DNA from: Flavobacterium sp. UBA6195 | Lineage (GTDB): Bacteria; Bacteroidota; Bacteroidia; Flavobacteriales; Flavobacteriaceae | Reading direction: 5' to 3' | Assembly (NCBI RefSeq): GCF_002422095.1 | Contig: NZ_DITB01000075.1 | Coordinates: 1-13,920 of the forward strand | DNA: 13,920 nucleotides | Part shown: piece by piece, positions 6,574 through 13,586 of the stretch | Layout: each line of letters opens with the position of its first letter | Position numbering within the stretch: position 1 is the first letter of the stretch | Translations under genes and position numbers: made by a program | Notes under the pieces: generated by a model | Database searches by the model: none | The model's input: only the letters and a program-made list of their open reading frames with translations | What the model was told of the DNA's origin: nothing

Positions 6574-6583
6574 TTTCTACTCT

Positions 6584-7357
6584 TTATATAACCCCCATTC
6601 CTAAAGCAATTGCCACCAAAAGCAATAAAACCGCAACAAAAACTTGGAGAAATTTTAGAGTAACTTTCTTTAAAAGTTGGTTACCCAAATACGCTCCGGT
6701 AATTGCGCAAAGTGTTGCCGAAATCAACAAAACTTTATTTTCATACAACGTATAAGTAGTGATTTTTGAAGCGTAAACACTCAATCGGGTAAAATCAATA
6801 AACATGGAAACTACAATTCCTGTGGCGATAAAACTTTCTTTAGACAAACCAGCTTTTATCAAAAACGCACTTCTTAAAGCCCCTTGATGTCCTGAAAGTC
6901 CACCAAAGAATCCGCTTAAAATTCCGCCTAAAGGCAGTTTATCTTTTCCAAACTCCAATTTACTCAAGTATGGAATCAAATCTAACAGCGCAAAAATCAC
7001 TAATAGAATAGCAATAACGAATTTTACAGGTAACACATCCCATTCTTTTCCGAAAAGCGAATAACTGAATAAAGGTTGCAAATCAGAAATTTGTAATAAC
7101 AACCAAGAACCTAACATCGCAGCAAAAATAGCTGGAATTCCAAATTTTAGTAAAACTTCTTTGTTGGCGTGTTTTCCAACCAAGAAAAACTTGAATAAAT
7201 TGTTAGCAAAATGTACTAATCCACACAATCCTATCGCAATATCCACTGGAAAGAACAACATGAAAACCGGAGTTAACAAAGTTCCTAAACCAAAACCTGA
7301 GAAAAAGGTTAGAATGGCGGTTAAAAAAGCTACGATTGATATGATTAGGATTTCCAT
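6584..7357 (-). CDS. TSUP (TauE/SafE) family membrane transporter
   Basis: A 257-residue integral membrane protein with about eight hydrophobic segments. Both halves carry the family's glycine-rich signatures: FFSGFGLGTLLTP near residues 18-30 and GGILSGFFGGLSGHQGALRS near 144-163. The TSUP family moves sulfite, sulfoacetate or other organic anions; the substrate here is unknown. The gene starts 4 nt after the stop of the propeller lipoprotein gene, so the two are very likely one transcript. Sulfur transport could pair with the cysteine synthase 3 kb away, but the distance makes this only a speculation. Confidence 0.85.
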   Translation of the reverse strand: MEILIISIVAFLTAILTFFSGFGLGTLLTPVFMLFFPVDIAIGLCGLVHFANNLFKFFLVGKHANKEVLLKFGIPAIFAAMLGSWLLLQISDLQPLFSYSLFGKEWDVLPVKFVIAILLVIFALLDLIPYLSKLEFGKDKLPLGGILSGFFGGLSGHQGALRSAFLIKAGLSKESFIATGIVVSMFIDFTRLSVYASKITTYTLYENKVLLISATLCAITGAYLGNQLLKKVTLKFLQVFVAVLLLLVAIALGMGVI

Positions 7358-7361
7358 TTAT

Positions 7362-8435
7362 TTAAAATATTTTATCAAATGATTTTCCGTTGAATTTATA
7401 AACGCCACCCTCTGCCATTCCGAAAAGCAGATTATTAGCATTGTCTTTATAAATTGTCCAAATCATTTGAGATTTAAGATTTTTGTCAATAGTATTATAG
7501 TTTGTCATTGTCTTGCCGTCATATTTCCAAGCTCCTGTATATAAATCTCCGAACCAAATATTGCCTTCTGAATCTTCTTCAATAGCAAAAGGGTGTTCCA
7601 ATGTGCCTGGTTCTGATTTATTACCATTCCTTTTACTTGTTGGATGAATTAAGTGATGCTTTTCAGAAAAATTAATTGTTGAATTCCTATCCAAAAGTAA
7701 AACACCAATACCATTATTTCCTATCCAAATACGACCTTTTGAATCGGCTAATACACTTCTTATATGTAAACGCTCATTATCTTTTAGATTTAATTTTTCT
7801 TTATCAAAGATATGTACCATTTTACCATCATAGTTAAATAGCGCTGCATAAATCGCAATCCAAACTTTACCTTCTTTATCTTTTGAGATACCCGTAACTC
7901 CGTAAGTATTGTCAGTATTATCAGTATTTTTATTTTGGGGTTTTGGAAAAATCAAATAGTTCATATTGATTCCGTCAAAACGATTTATTCCGTCTTCCGC
8001 ACCCGCATTAAACCATAAATTACCACTGGTTTCATTCCATTCATATCTTGGGTAGCTTAAATTTGTTGGATAATTTATTAACTTTCCATTATCATATACA
8101 CTCACCCCTTTTGCTGTGCCGAACCAAATTTTTCCATTCTTATCTTGTTCAATTGAACGAATTTGATTGTCGGTTAACCCTTCATTAGTTGCAAAGTATT
8201 CAAAAGTTTTCCCATTATAATAGCTAACCCCTTCGTTATGACTTCCAAGCCAATAATTACCTTTACTATCTTGAAATATAGCACGAATTCCAGAAGTGAA
8301 TTTTAAAGTATCGGTTTTTGAAGTACTTACTAATTCAGAATTATTCCTTCCCTTTTCATTTGATTGTTGCTTAATGCAAGAGAGGTTAATAAATAATAAA
8401 AGAATCAGGTATATCATTTTTGAAGTTTTTTTCAT
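7362..8435 (-). CDS. Seven-repeat propeller lipoprotein
   Basis: A 357-residue protein with an N-terminal lipoprotein-type signal: a lysine-rich start, a hydrophobic core, and Cys20 in INLSC as the likely lipidated residue. The lipobox is relaxed, as is common in Bacteroidetes. The rest contains seven repeats of the pattern D..G..W.G....G....G, for example IRAIFQDSKGNYWLG, IRSIEQDKNGKIWFG, VTGISKDKEGKVWIA, IRSVLADSKGRIWIG and FAIEEDSEGNIWFG. These are the two-component-regulator propeller (Reg_prop) blades that normally form the sensor half of hybrid two-component proteins. Here there is one seven-bladed ring with no histidine kinase attached. It is likely anchored in a membrane facing the periplasm or surface. 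The transporter gene follows after 4 nt. The ligand is unknown. Confidence 0.85.
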   Translation of the reverse strand: MKKTSKMIYLILLLFINLSCIKQQSNEKGRNNSELVSTSKTDTLKFTSGIRAIFQDSKGNYWLGSHNEGVSYYNGKTFEYFATNEGLTDNQIRSIEQDKNGKIWFGTAKGVSVYDNGKLINYPTNLSYPRYEWNETSGNLWFNAGAEDGINRFDGINMNYLIFPKPQNKNTDNTDNTYGVTGISKDKEGKVWIAIYAALFNYDGKMVHIFDKEKLNLKDNERLHIRSVLADSKGRIWIGNNGIGVLLLDRNSTINFSEKHHLIHPTSKRNGNKSEPGTLEHPFAIEEDSEGNIWFGDLYTGAWKYDGKTMTNYNTIDKNLKSQMIWTIYKDNANNLLFGMAEGGVYKFNGKSFDKIF

Positions 8436-8510
8436 TTTAGTATATTTAAACCTTTAAAATAATCCCAAGTTTGATTTTCTAAATTATTTAAATTTCTTGA
8501 ATCTGTGTTC

Positions 8511-8518
8511 CAAAATTA
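8511..8518 (-). promoter_or_regulatory. Possible -7 box of the propeller-transporter pair
   Basis: Reading the minus strand, TAATTTTG fits TAnnTTTG and overlaps the stop codon of the threonine aldolase gene (8516-8518). It would give a leader of about 70 nt. No good -33 element is seen, so this is tentative. Confidence 0.3.
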
Positions 8519-9541
8519 AAAAGTCAATTTCGAAAACACTTCCATTACATATTCATGCATCACTTCTTTATAATCTAAATGGGTTACAATTCTTAGTTTT
8601 CCATGACCCATTGAGCTAATCGCAATCCCTTTTTGTTTTAATTTTTCCATAAAAAGCTTTTCATCTACAAAAGGTTGCACACCAAAAATCAAAATATTAG
8701 TTTCTACTGGTTCCACATTAGCAACCCATGGCATTTTTTCTAATAAATTACCTAATTCTTTGGCTCTTCTGTGATCAATTTCTAAACGACTGATGTTGTT
8801 CTGCAATGCAAATAATCCAGCGGCAGCCAAATAGCCTGATTGTCGCATGTTACCACCAAAAATCTTTCTAATTCGCAAAGCTCGGTGCATATCCGCTTTA
8901 CTTCCTAACAAAACTGAACCAACAGGCGCACCCAATCCTTTCGACAAACAAACCGAAATCGTATCAAACAATTCGCCAAACTGTTTTGGATGTTGCTTTT
9001 TTGCTACTAACGCATTCCATAAACGGGCACCATCTAAATGATATTTCAAATTATGGTCGATACAAACTTGCTTAATTTCTTGCAAAGGTTGTAAATCATA
9101 ACAAGCGCCACCGCCTTTATTGGTTGTATTTTCAATACTCACTAATGAAGTTAAAGGCGCATGATAAAATTCAGGGTCATTGATTCCATTTTTAACCAAA
9201 TCAGCCGTAATCATTCCTCTATTTCCATCTACCAAACAACACGAAACACCACTATTAAATGAGGCTCCACCACCTTCATAATGATATATATGCGAATATT
9301 TATCGCAAATTACTTGTTCCCCTGGTTGTGTATGTAGCTTTATCGCCGTTTGATTTGCCATTGTTCCAGAAGGAAAAAATAAGGCAGCTTCCATCCCAAA
9401 TAAATCCGCTAAAGTTTCCTCTAACTCATTGACTGTTGGGTCTTGTTTATATACATCATCCCCTACTTTAGCATTAAACATAGCGTTTAACATCTCAACA
9501 GAAGGCTTCGTTACCGTATCACTAACTAAATTTATTTCCAT
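8516..9541 (-). CDS. ltaE: Low-specificity L-threonine aldolase
   Basis: A 341-residue PLP enzyme of the beta-eliminating lyase/threonine aldolase family, normal in length. It starts with the signature LVSDTVTKPS and DDVYKQDPTVNELE. The PLP-facing residues are visible: FFPSGTMANQ (55-64), Asp170 in HLDGARLWNA, and Lys201 in CLSKGLGAPVGS as the Schiff-base lysine. It splits L-threonine or L-allo-threonine into glycine and acetaldehyde. The start at 9541 is fixed by the family N-terminus. It is divergent from prfB across a 174-bp region holding a palindromic repeat. The propeller gene begins 80 nt downstream on the same strand. Confidence 0.94.
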   Translation of the reverse strand: MEINLVSDTVTKPSVEMLNAMFNAKVGDDVYKQDPTVNELEETLADLFGMEAALFFPSGTMANQTAIKLHTQPGEQVICDKYSHIYHYEGGGASFNSGVSCCLVDGNRGMITADLVKNGINDPEFYHAPLTSLVSIENTTNKGGGACYDLQPLQEIKQVCIDHNLKYHLDGARLWNALVAKKQHPKQFGELFDTISVCLSKGLGAPVGSVLLGSKADMHRALRIRKIFGGNMRQSGYLAAAGLFALQNNISRLEIDHRRAKELGNLLEKMPWVANVEPVETNILIFGVQPFVDEKLFMEKLKQKGIAISSMGHGKLRIVTHLDYKEVMHEYVMEVFSKLTF

Positions 9542-9558
9542 ATATCAATCAGATACCT

Positions 9559-9566
9559 TATTTTTG
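9559..9566 (+). promoter_or_regulatory. Possible -7 box of prfB
   Basis: TATTTTTG fits TAnnTTTG and lies about 150 bp upstream of the prfB ATG. If used, the long inverted repeat at 9608-9658 would lie inside the prfB 5' leader. No -33 match was found, so it is weak. Confidence 0.3.
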
Positions 9567-9580
9567 ATAAAAATTTTTAG

Positions 9581-9690
9581 GAGCTAAATCCCGCTATCCG
9601 TTGCAATCTTTTTATTTTTTGTTGCCTGAGGTTCTCGAAGGCAACAAAAAATAAAAAGGATTTCCACTACTATCGGGGCTATGGCATCCC
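9581..9690. repeat. Intergenic palindromic repeat with 20-bp perfect inverted arms
   Basis: Arms at 9608-9627 and 9639-9658 are exact reverse complements (20 bp), running CTTTTTATTTTTTG then TTGCCT, with an 11-nt loop. The flanks AGCTAAATCCCGCTATCCG (9583-9601) and GGATTTCCACTACTATCGGG (9658-9677) look like further parts of the same element. From memory, such sequences (CCCGCTATCCG ... ACTACTATCGGGGCT) recur between genes in Flavobacterium. This was not searched. It lies between two divergent gene starts, so it is not a terminator for either. Confidence 0.75.
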
Positions 9691-9715
9691 ATTTCAAAAC
9701 AAAACTACAATATTT

Positions 9716-10811
9716 ATGATAAATACAGAACAAGTCAGAGATATTATTGATCGCCTTGGTGCGTTAAGGAGGTATCTTTGACATCGATGCTAAATTGATT
9801 GAAATAACAAACGAGGAAGAAAAAACCTTCGCTCCCGACTTTTGGAATAACGCCAAAGAAGCCGAAATCATTATTAGAAACCTACGTTCCAAAAAGAAAT
9901 GGGTTGAAGATTATAATAAAGGAATTGAATATTCTGAAGAACTTCAAATATTGATGGATTTCTTCAAAGAAGGCGATGTTTCTGAAGAGGAAGTTGAAGA
10001 ACACTATCAAAAAACCTTACATCACATTGAAGATTTAGAGTTCCGCAACATGCTTTCCGATGAAGGAGATAGCATGAGTGCGGTTTTACAAATTACGGCT
10101 GGAGCTGGTGGAACTGAAAGTTGTGATTGGGCTTCCATGTTAATGCGAATGTACTTAATGTGGGGCGAAAAGCAAGGATACAAAATCAAAGAATTGAACT
10201 TTCAAGAAGGCGATGTTGCTGGAATTAAAACGGTAACCTTAGAAATTGAAGGCGAATTTGCTTTTGGTTATTTAAAAGGTGAAAACGGTGTACATCGTTT
10301 GGTTCGAATTTCTCCTTTTGATAGTAATGCAAAACGCCATACGTCTTTTGCTTCAGTTTATGTGTATCCTTTAGTAGATGATTCTATTGAAGTAGAAATC
10401 AATCCAGCTGATATTGAAATTATAACTTCTCGTTCGAGTGGTGCAGGTGGACAAAACGTAAACAAAGTAGAAACCAAAGTACAATTGTTTCACAAACCTA
10501 CGGGAATTCAAATTCAGTGTTCCGAAACTCGTTCGCAACAAGATAACCGCCAACGTGCGATGCAAATGTTGAAATCGCAGTTATACGAAATCGAATTAAA
10601 CAAAAGATTAGCACAAAGAGCAGATATCGAAGCTGGAAAAATGAAAATCGAATGGGGTTCGCAAATCCGTAATTATGTAATGCACCCTTATAAATTGGTA
10701 AAAGACGTTCGCTCGGGATATGAATCAAGTGACGTTGAAGGCATTATGAACGGTGATATCGATAATTTCTTAAAAGCCTATTTAATGATGATGGGGCAAA
10801 AAGAGGAATAA
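9716..10811 (+). CDS. prfB: Peptide chain release factor 2, with programmed +1 frameshift
   Basis: RF2 releases the finished protein at UGA and UAA codons. The first 21 codons (MINTEQVRDIIDRLGALRRYL) run from the ATG at 9716 to CTT at 9776-9778, then an in-frame TGA (9779-9781). Reading shifts +1 to GAC at 9780 and continues to 10811, giving 364 residues, close to the 365 of E. coli RF2. The codon-reading tripeptide SPF is at 199-201 and the peptidyl-transfer GGQ motif at 244-246 within SSGAGGQNVNKVETK. An open frame starting at TTG 9795 also exists, but it would lose the N-terminal domain. Low RF2 lets the shift occur, so synthesis is self-regulated. The acyl-CoA carboxylase gene begins 45 bp downstream. 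Confidence 0.96.
9766..9782 (+). promoter_or_regulatory. prfB +1 recoding site
   Basis: AAGGAGGT (9766-9773), then TAT, then the slippery CTT before TGA C. The Shine-Dalgarno-like AGGAGG ends three bases before CTT, the spacing known from E. coli prfB. This element stimulates the shift from CTT to TTT on the mRNA. Confidence 0.95.
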
Positions 10812-10856
10812 TTTTAACAATAAGAACCAACAACAAACTAAATAACACATTAAGTA

Positions 10857-12500
10857 ATGGACTTAAATTTCAATAAAAACGAAGATCACAACAAACTTTT
10901 AGTTACTGATTTAAAAAAGCGATTTGCTCAAGTAAAATTGGGTGGCGGTCAAAAAAGAATTGAAAAATTACACGCTGAAGGCAAAATGACCGCTCGTGAA
11001 CGTATTGATTATCTGTTAGATGACAAAGCAAATAGCATTGAAATTGGTGCTTTTGTTGGTGATGGAATGTATGAAGAGCATGGAGGTTGTCCTTCTGGAG
11101 GGGTTGTAGTTAAAATGGGTTATGTATCGGGTAAACAATGTATCGTAGTAGCAAATGATGCTACTGTAAAAGCTGGCGCATGGTTTCCAATTACCGGGAA
11201 AAAGAACTTAAGAGCACAAGAAATTGCTATTGAAAATAGATTGCCAATTATTTATTTGGTCGATTCTGCTGGGGTTTATTTACCAATGCAAGATGAAATT
11301 TTCCCAGATAAAGAACATTTTGGTAGAATTTTTAGAAATAATGCCATTATGAGTAGTATGGGAATTACCCAAATTGCAGCCGTAATGGGAAGTTGCGTAG
11401 CGGGTGGTGCTTATTTACCTATCATGAGTGATGAGGCTTTAATTGTAGATAAAACCGGAAGTATTTTCTTAGCGGGAAGCTATTTAGTAAAAGCCGCTAT
11501 TGGAGAAAGTATCGACAATGAAACACTTGGTGGAGCAACAACGCACTGCGAAATTTCAGGTGTAACCGATTATAAAGCTAAAGACGATAAAGATGCTTTA
11601 GACCGAATTAAATCGGTAGTAGGTAAAATTGGTGACTATGAAAAAGCAGGTTTTAACCGAGTGAAAGCGGAAAAACCAGCATTAGAACCCAAAGATATTT
11701 ACGGAATTTTACCAAAATCTCGTGCTGATCAGTACGATATGATGGAAATCATCAAACGTTTGGTAGATAATTCAGAATTTGACGAATACAAAGCGGGCTA
11801 TGGTCAAACCATCATAACAGGTTATGCACGCATTGACGGTTGGGCGGTAGGAATTGTTGCCAACCAAAGAAAAATTGTAAAAACAGCTGGTGCTAAAACG
11901 AAACCAAGTGAAATGCAATTTGGTGGCGTAATCTATTCGGATTCAGCAGATAAAGCAACACGTTTTATTGCGAATTGCAACCAAAAGAAAATTCCATTAG
12001 TGTTTTTACAAGATGTAACGGGTTTCATGGTAGGTTCTAAATCAGAACATGGTGGCATTATTAAAGATGGTGCTAAAATGGTAAATGCGGTTTCTAATTC
12101 GGTTGTACCGAAATTCACGGTTGTAATTGGAAATTCGTATGGAGCAGGAAATTATGCCATGTGCGGAAAAGCCTATGACCCAAGATTAATATTTGCTTGG
12201 CCAAGTGCTGAATTAGCAGTAATGGGTGGTGCTCAAGCAGCAAAAGTATTGTTGCAAATTGAAGCTGCTTCTTTAAAAGCAAAAGGGGAAGAAATTACTC
12301 CTGAAAAAGAAGCGGAATTATTTGATAAAATTAAAGCACGTTACGACCAACAAGTGTCTCCTTATTATGCAGCCGCTCGTTTATGGACGGATGCTATCAT
12401 TGATCCTTTAGACACCAGAACATGGATTTCAATGGGGATTGAAGCGGCCAACCACGCTCCTATTGAAAAACCATTTAATTTAGGAGTGATTCAGGTGTAG
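10857..12500 (+). CDS. Acyl-CoA carboxylase beta subunit (methylcrotonyl-type carboxyltransferase)
   Basis: A 547-residue biotin-dependent carboxyltransferase that moves CO2 from carboxybiotin to an acyl-CoA. The order of conserved blocks fits the 3-methylcrotonyl-CoA carboxylase beta branch better than the propionyl-CoA one: HAEGKMTARERIDYLLD, ANDATVKAGAWFPIT, LVDSAGVYLPMQDEIFPDKEHFGRIF, then GSCVAGGAY (178-186) as one oxyanion loop. In the second half, FLQDVTGFMVG (383-393) and GNSYGAGNYAM (425-435) give the other loop. A lysine-rich stretch near 339-352 (KIVKTAGAKTKPSE) sits where that branch has a short loop. No biotin carboxylase or biotin carrier gene is adjacent, so the alpha subunit must be elsewhere. 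Substrate (leucine breakdown or another acyl-CoA) is inferred only from similarity. It likely shares the prfB transcript. Confidence 0.9.
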   Translation: MDLNFNKNEDHNKLLVTDLKKRFAQVKLGGGQKRIEKLHAEGKMTARERIDYLLDDKANSIEIGAFVGDGMYEEHGGCPSGGVVVKMGYVSGKQCIVVANDATVKAGAWFPITGKKNLRAQEIAIENRLPIIYLVDSAGVYLPMQDEIFPDKEHFGRIFRNNAIMSSMGITQIAAVMGSCVAGGAYLPIMSDEALIVDKTGSIFLAGSYLVKAAIGESIDNETLGGATTHCEISGVTDYKAKDDKDALDRIKSVVGKIGDYEKAGFNRVKAEKPALEPKDIYGILPKSRADQYDMMEIIKRLVDNSEFDEYKAGYGQTIITGYARIDGWAVGIVANQRKIVKTAGAKTKPSEMQFGGVIYSDSADKATRFIANCNQKKIPLVFLQDVTGFMVGSKSEHGGIIKDGAKMVNAVSNSVVPKFTVVIGNSYGAGNYAMCGKAYDPRLIFAWPSAELAVMGGAQAAKVLLQIEAASLKAKGEEITPEKEAELFDKIKARYDQQVSPYYAAARLWTDAIIDPLDTRTWISMGIEAANHAPIEKPFNLGVIQV

Positions 12501-12513
12501 CTAATTATTCAAT

Positions 12514-12990
12514 ATGGAAATCAAAGAAGATTATTTCAGAATTCATAAAAAGGAAAATGTTTATGTTCTAAGCGATAGAATACCTTTTATATGGAAAGAG
12601 ATGTTAATTTGGAATTTGCCAACTTTTTTGGGCTTATTATATGTATTTGGTCCAGTTGTAGGTGTTTATATTTTCATATTAACTCTGTTTTTTTATGTCT
12701 TATTTCGTTTTGCTTCTTGGATATTTTATACTGAAATTCAGATTAATATCGAAAGTGGTGAAATGATTAAAGTAAAAAAAATAATTAACAAGACGCAAAA
12801 TATTAATTTAATCACTAATAAGTTTGATTCAAGTAAATTTGAATACACAGAATTAAATAGAAGTGGAAATACTAAATTTTTAATGAATTACAAAACGCAT
12901 AAAAATAATGAACTTTTAATTTTAAGGAATAAATCAGACAAAGAGTTTATTGAAAAATATATAGTTGAAAAAATAACTATTAAAAATTAA
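12514..12990 (+). CDS. Hypothetical small membrane protein
   Basis: A 158-residue protein with a charged N-terminus, a hydrophobic region at about 31-72 that fits two closely spaced membrane helices, and a soluble lysine- and asparagine-rich C-terminal half. The pattern (short N-terminus, two helices, then a beta-rich domain) resembles small membrane proteins with a PH-like domain, but no family was recognised. It starts 13 bp after the carboxylase gene and is probably co-transcribed, perhaps only as a passenger. Its AT-rich codon use is higher than that of the carboxylase. It converges on the toxin gene 28 bp away. Confidence 0.75.
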   Translation: MEIKEDYFRIHKKENVYVLSDRIPFIWKEMLIWNLPTFLGLLYVFGPVVGVYIFILTLFFYVLFRFASWIFYTEIQINIESGEMIKVKKIINKTQNINLITNKFDSSKFEYTELNRSGNTKFLMNYKTHKNNELLILRNKSDKEFIEKYIVEKITIKN

Positions 12991-13018
12991 ATTATAAGCT
13001 TCATTATTTATAATATCA

Positions 13019-13297
13019 TTACCAATTCATCTTGGTTGAATAAATATTGATAATCAAAATTCTATTTTCTTCTATACGATACACAATTTTAAAATTCCAT
13101 TTTGGAAAATAGCGAATTGATTCATCCTTAAACAAGGTTTCTCTTGGATTTCTTTCTGGAAACTTTGCTAAATCGTCGCCTATATTTAATAAAGCATCAA
13201 CTACCTTTTCGGCATTTTGAGGACTATTTTGGAAAATAAAATTATAAATTGTTTCGAGAGAATCTAAAGAAGCCTGTGACCAAACAACAGATTTCAT
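13019..13297 (-). CDS. ParE/RelE-family toxin of a type II toxin-antitoxin pair
   Basis: A 92-residue protein with the ParE/RelE fold pattern: a first strand (VVWSQASL), two helices (DSLETIYNFIFQNSPQNAEKVVDAL), a linker with FPERNPRE, the IRYFPKWNFKIVYRI strands and a final strand (RILIINIYST). Family members either poison DNA gyrase (ParE) or cut ribosome-bound mRNA (RelE); which applies here cannot be told. The toxin ATG overlaps the antitoxin stop by 4 bp (13294-13297, ATGA), the coupling usual for such pairs. Confidence 0.85.
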   Translation of the reverse strand: MKSVVWSQASLDSLETIYNFIFQNSPQNAEKVVDALLNIGDDLAKFPERNPRETLFKDESIRYFPKWNFKIVYRIEENRILIINIYSTKMNW

Positions 13298-13530
13298 TTC
13301 TTAAAAATCTTATTTCTTATTGCTTCGGAATTATACACATTATTTTCTTCTGAAACTTTAAGAATAGCCTCAATTTCTTGCTTATAATCTGAAACAGATA
13401 ACAACTTTCCTGTTAGATCATATATATATCCTTCATCATTCAAAATTTGGTCAATTTTATTCAAAACTTCTTCGTTTTGGATATCCAAAATTCGATGAAT
13501 AATACTTTTTCTATGTGTTTCAATATTCAT
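13294..13530 (-). CDS. Antitoxin partner of the ParE/RelE toxin
   Basis: A 78-residue protein placed directly before the toxin gene with a 4-bp overlap. It has an N-terminal helical region (IHRILDIQNEEVLNKIDQIL), then a KLLSVSDYKQEIEAIL segment, and a C-terminal charged tail ending RNKIFKK. This fits a short flavobacterial antitoxin type in which the C-terminus wraps the toxin. No ribbon-helix-helix or helix-turn-helix domain was recognised with certainty. The identification rests mostly on position. The gene has a close -7 box upstream. Confidence 0.8.
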   Translation of the reverse strand: MNIETHRKSIIHRILDIQNEEVLNKIDQILNDEGYIYDLTGKLLSVSDYKQEIEAILKVSEENNVYNSEAIRNKIFKK

Positions 13531-13532
13531 TA

Positions 13533-13582
13533 GTAAACTGATTTACACAAAGATAATTATTATTTCAATTACTTTATCTTTG
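13533..13582. promoter_or_regulatory. Divergent promoters of the toxin-antitoxin pair and the RluA-like gene
   Basis: TATCTTTG, an exact TAnnTTTG match, occurs on the plus strand at 13575-13582 and on the minus strand at 13548-13555. With one extra base each they form a 9-bp perfect inverted repeat. The two -7 boxes face away from each other, 19 bp apart. Between the minus-strand box and the antitoxin start lies GTAAA-CTGA-TTTAC (13533-13546), a small palindrome that could be the antitoxin operator. No -33 elements are obvious. Start sites would lie within about 10 nt of both ATGs, so both mRNAs would have almost no leader. Confidence 0.5.
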
Positions 13583-13586
13583 CAGT

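Noticed and set aside
9795..10811. prfB as a shorter ORF from TTG 9795, or as a frameshifted pseudogene because of the TGA at 9779
   Set aside because: The TGA sits in a textbook RF2 recoding site, and the upstream 21 codons match the RF2 N-terminus, so the frame break is functional.
12991..13014. Terminator between the membrane protein and the toxin gene
   Set aside because: Only a 7-bp A/T stem (ATTATAA/TTATAAT) with no T-run; too weak to call.
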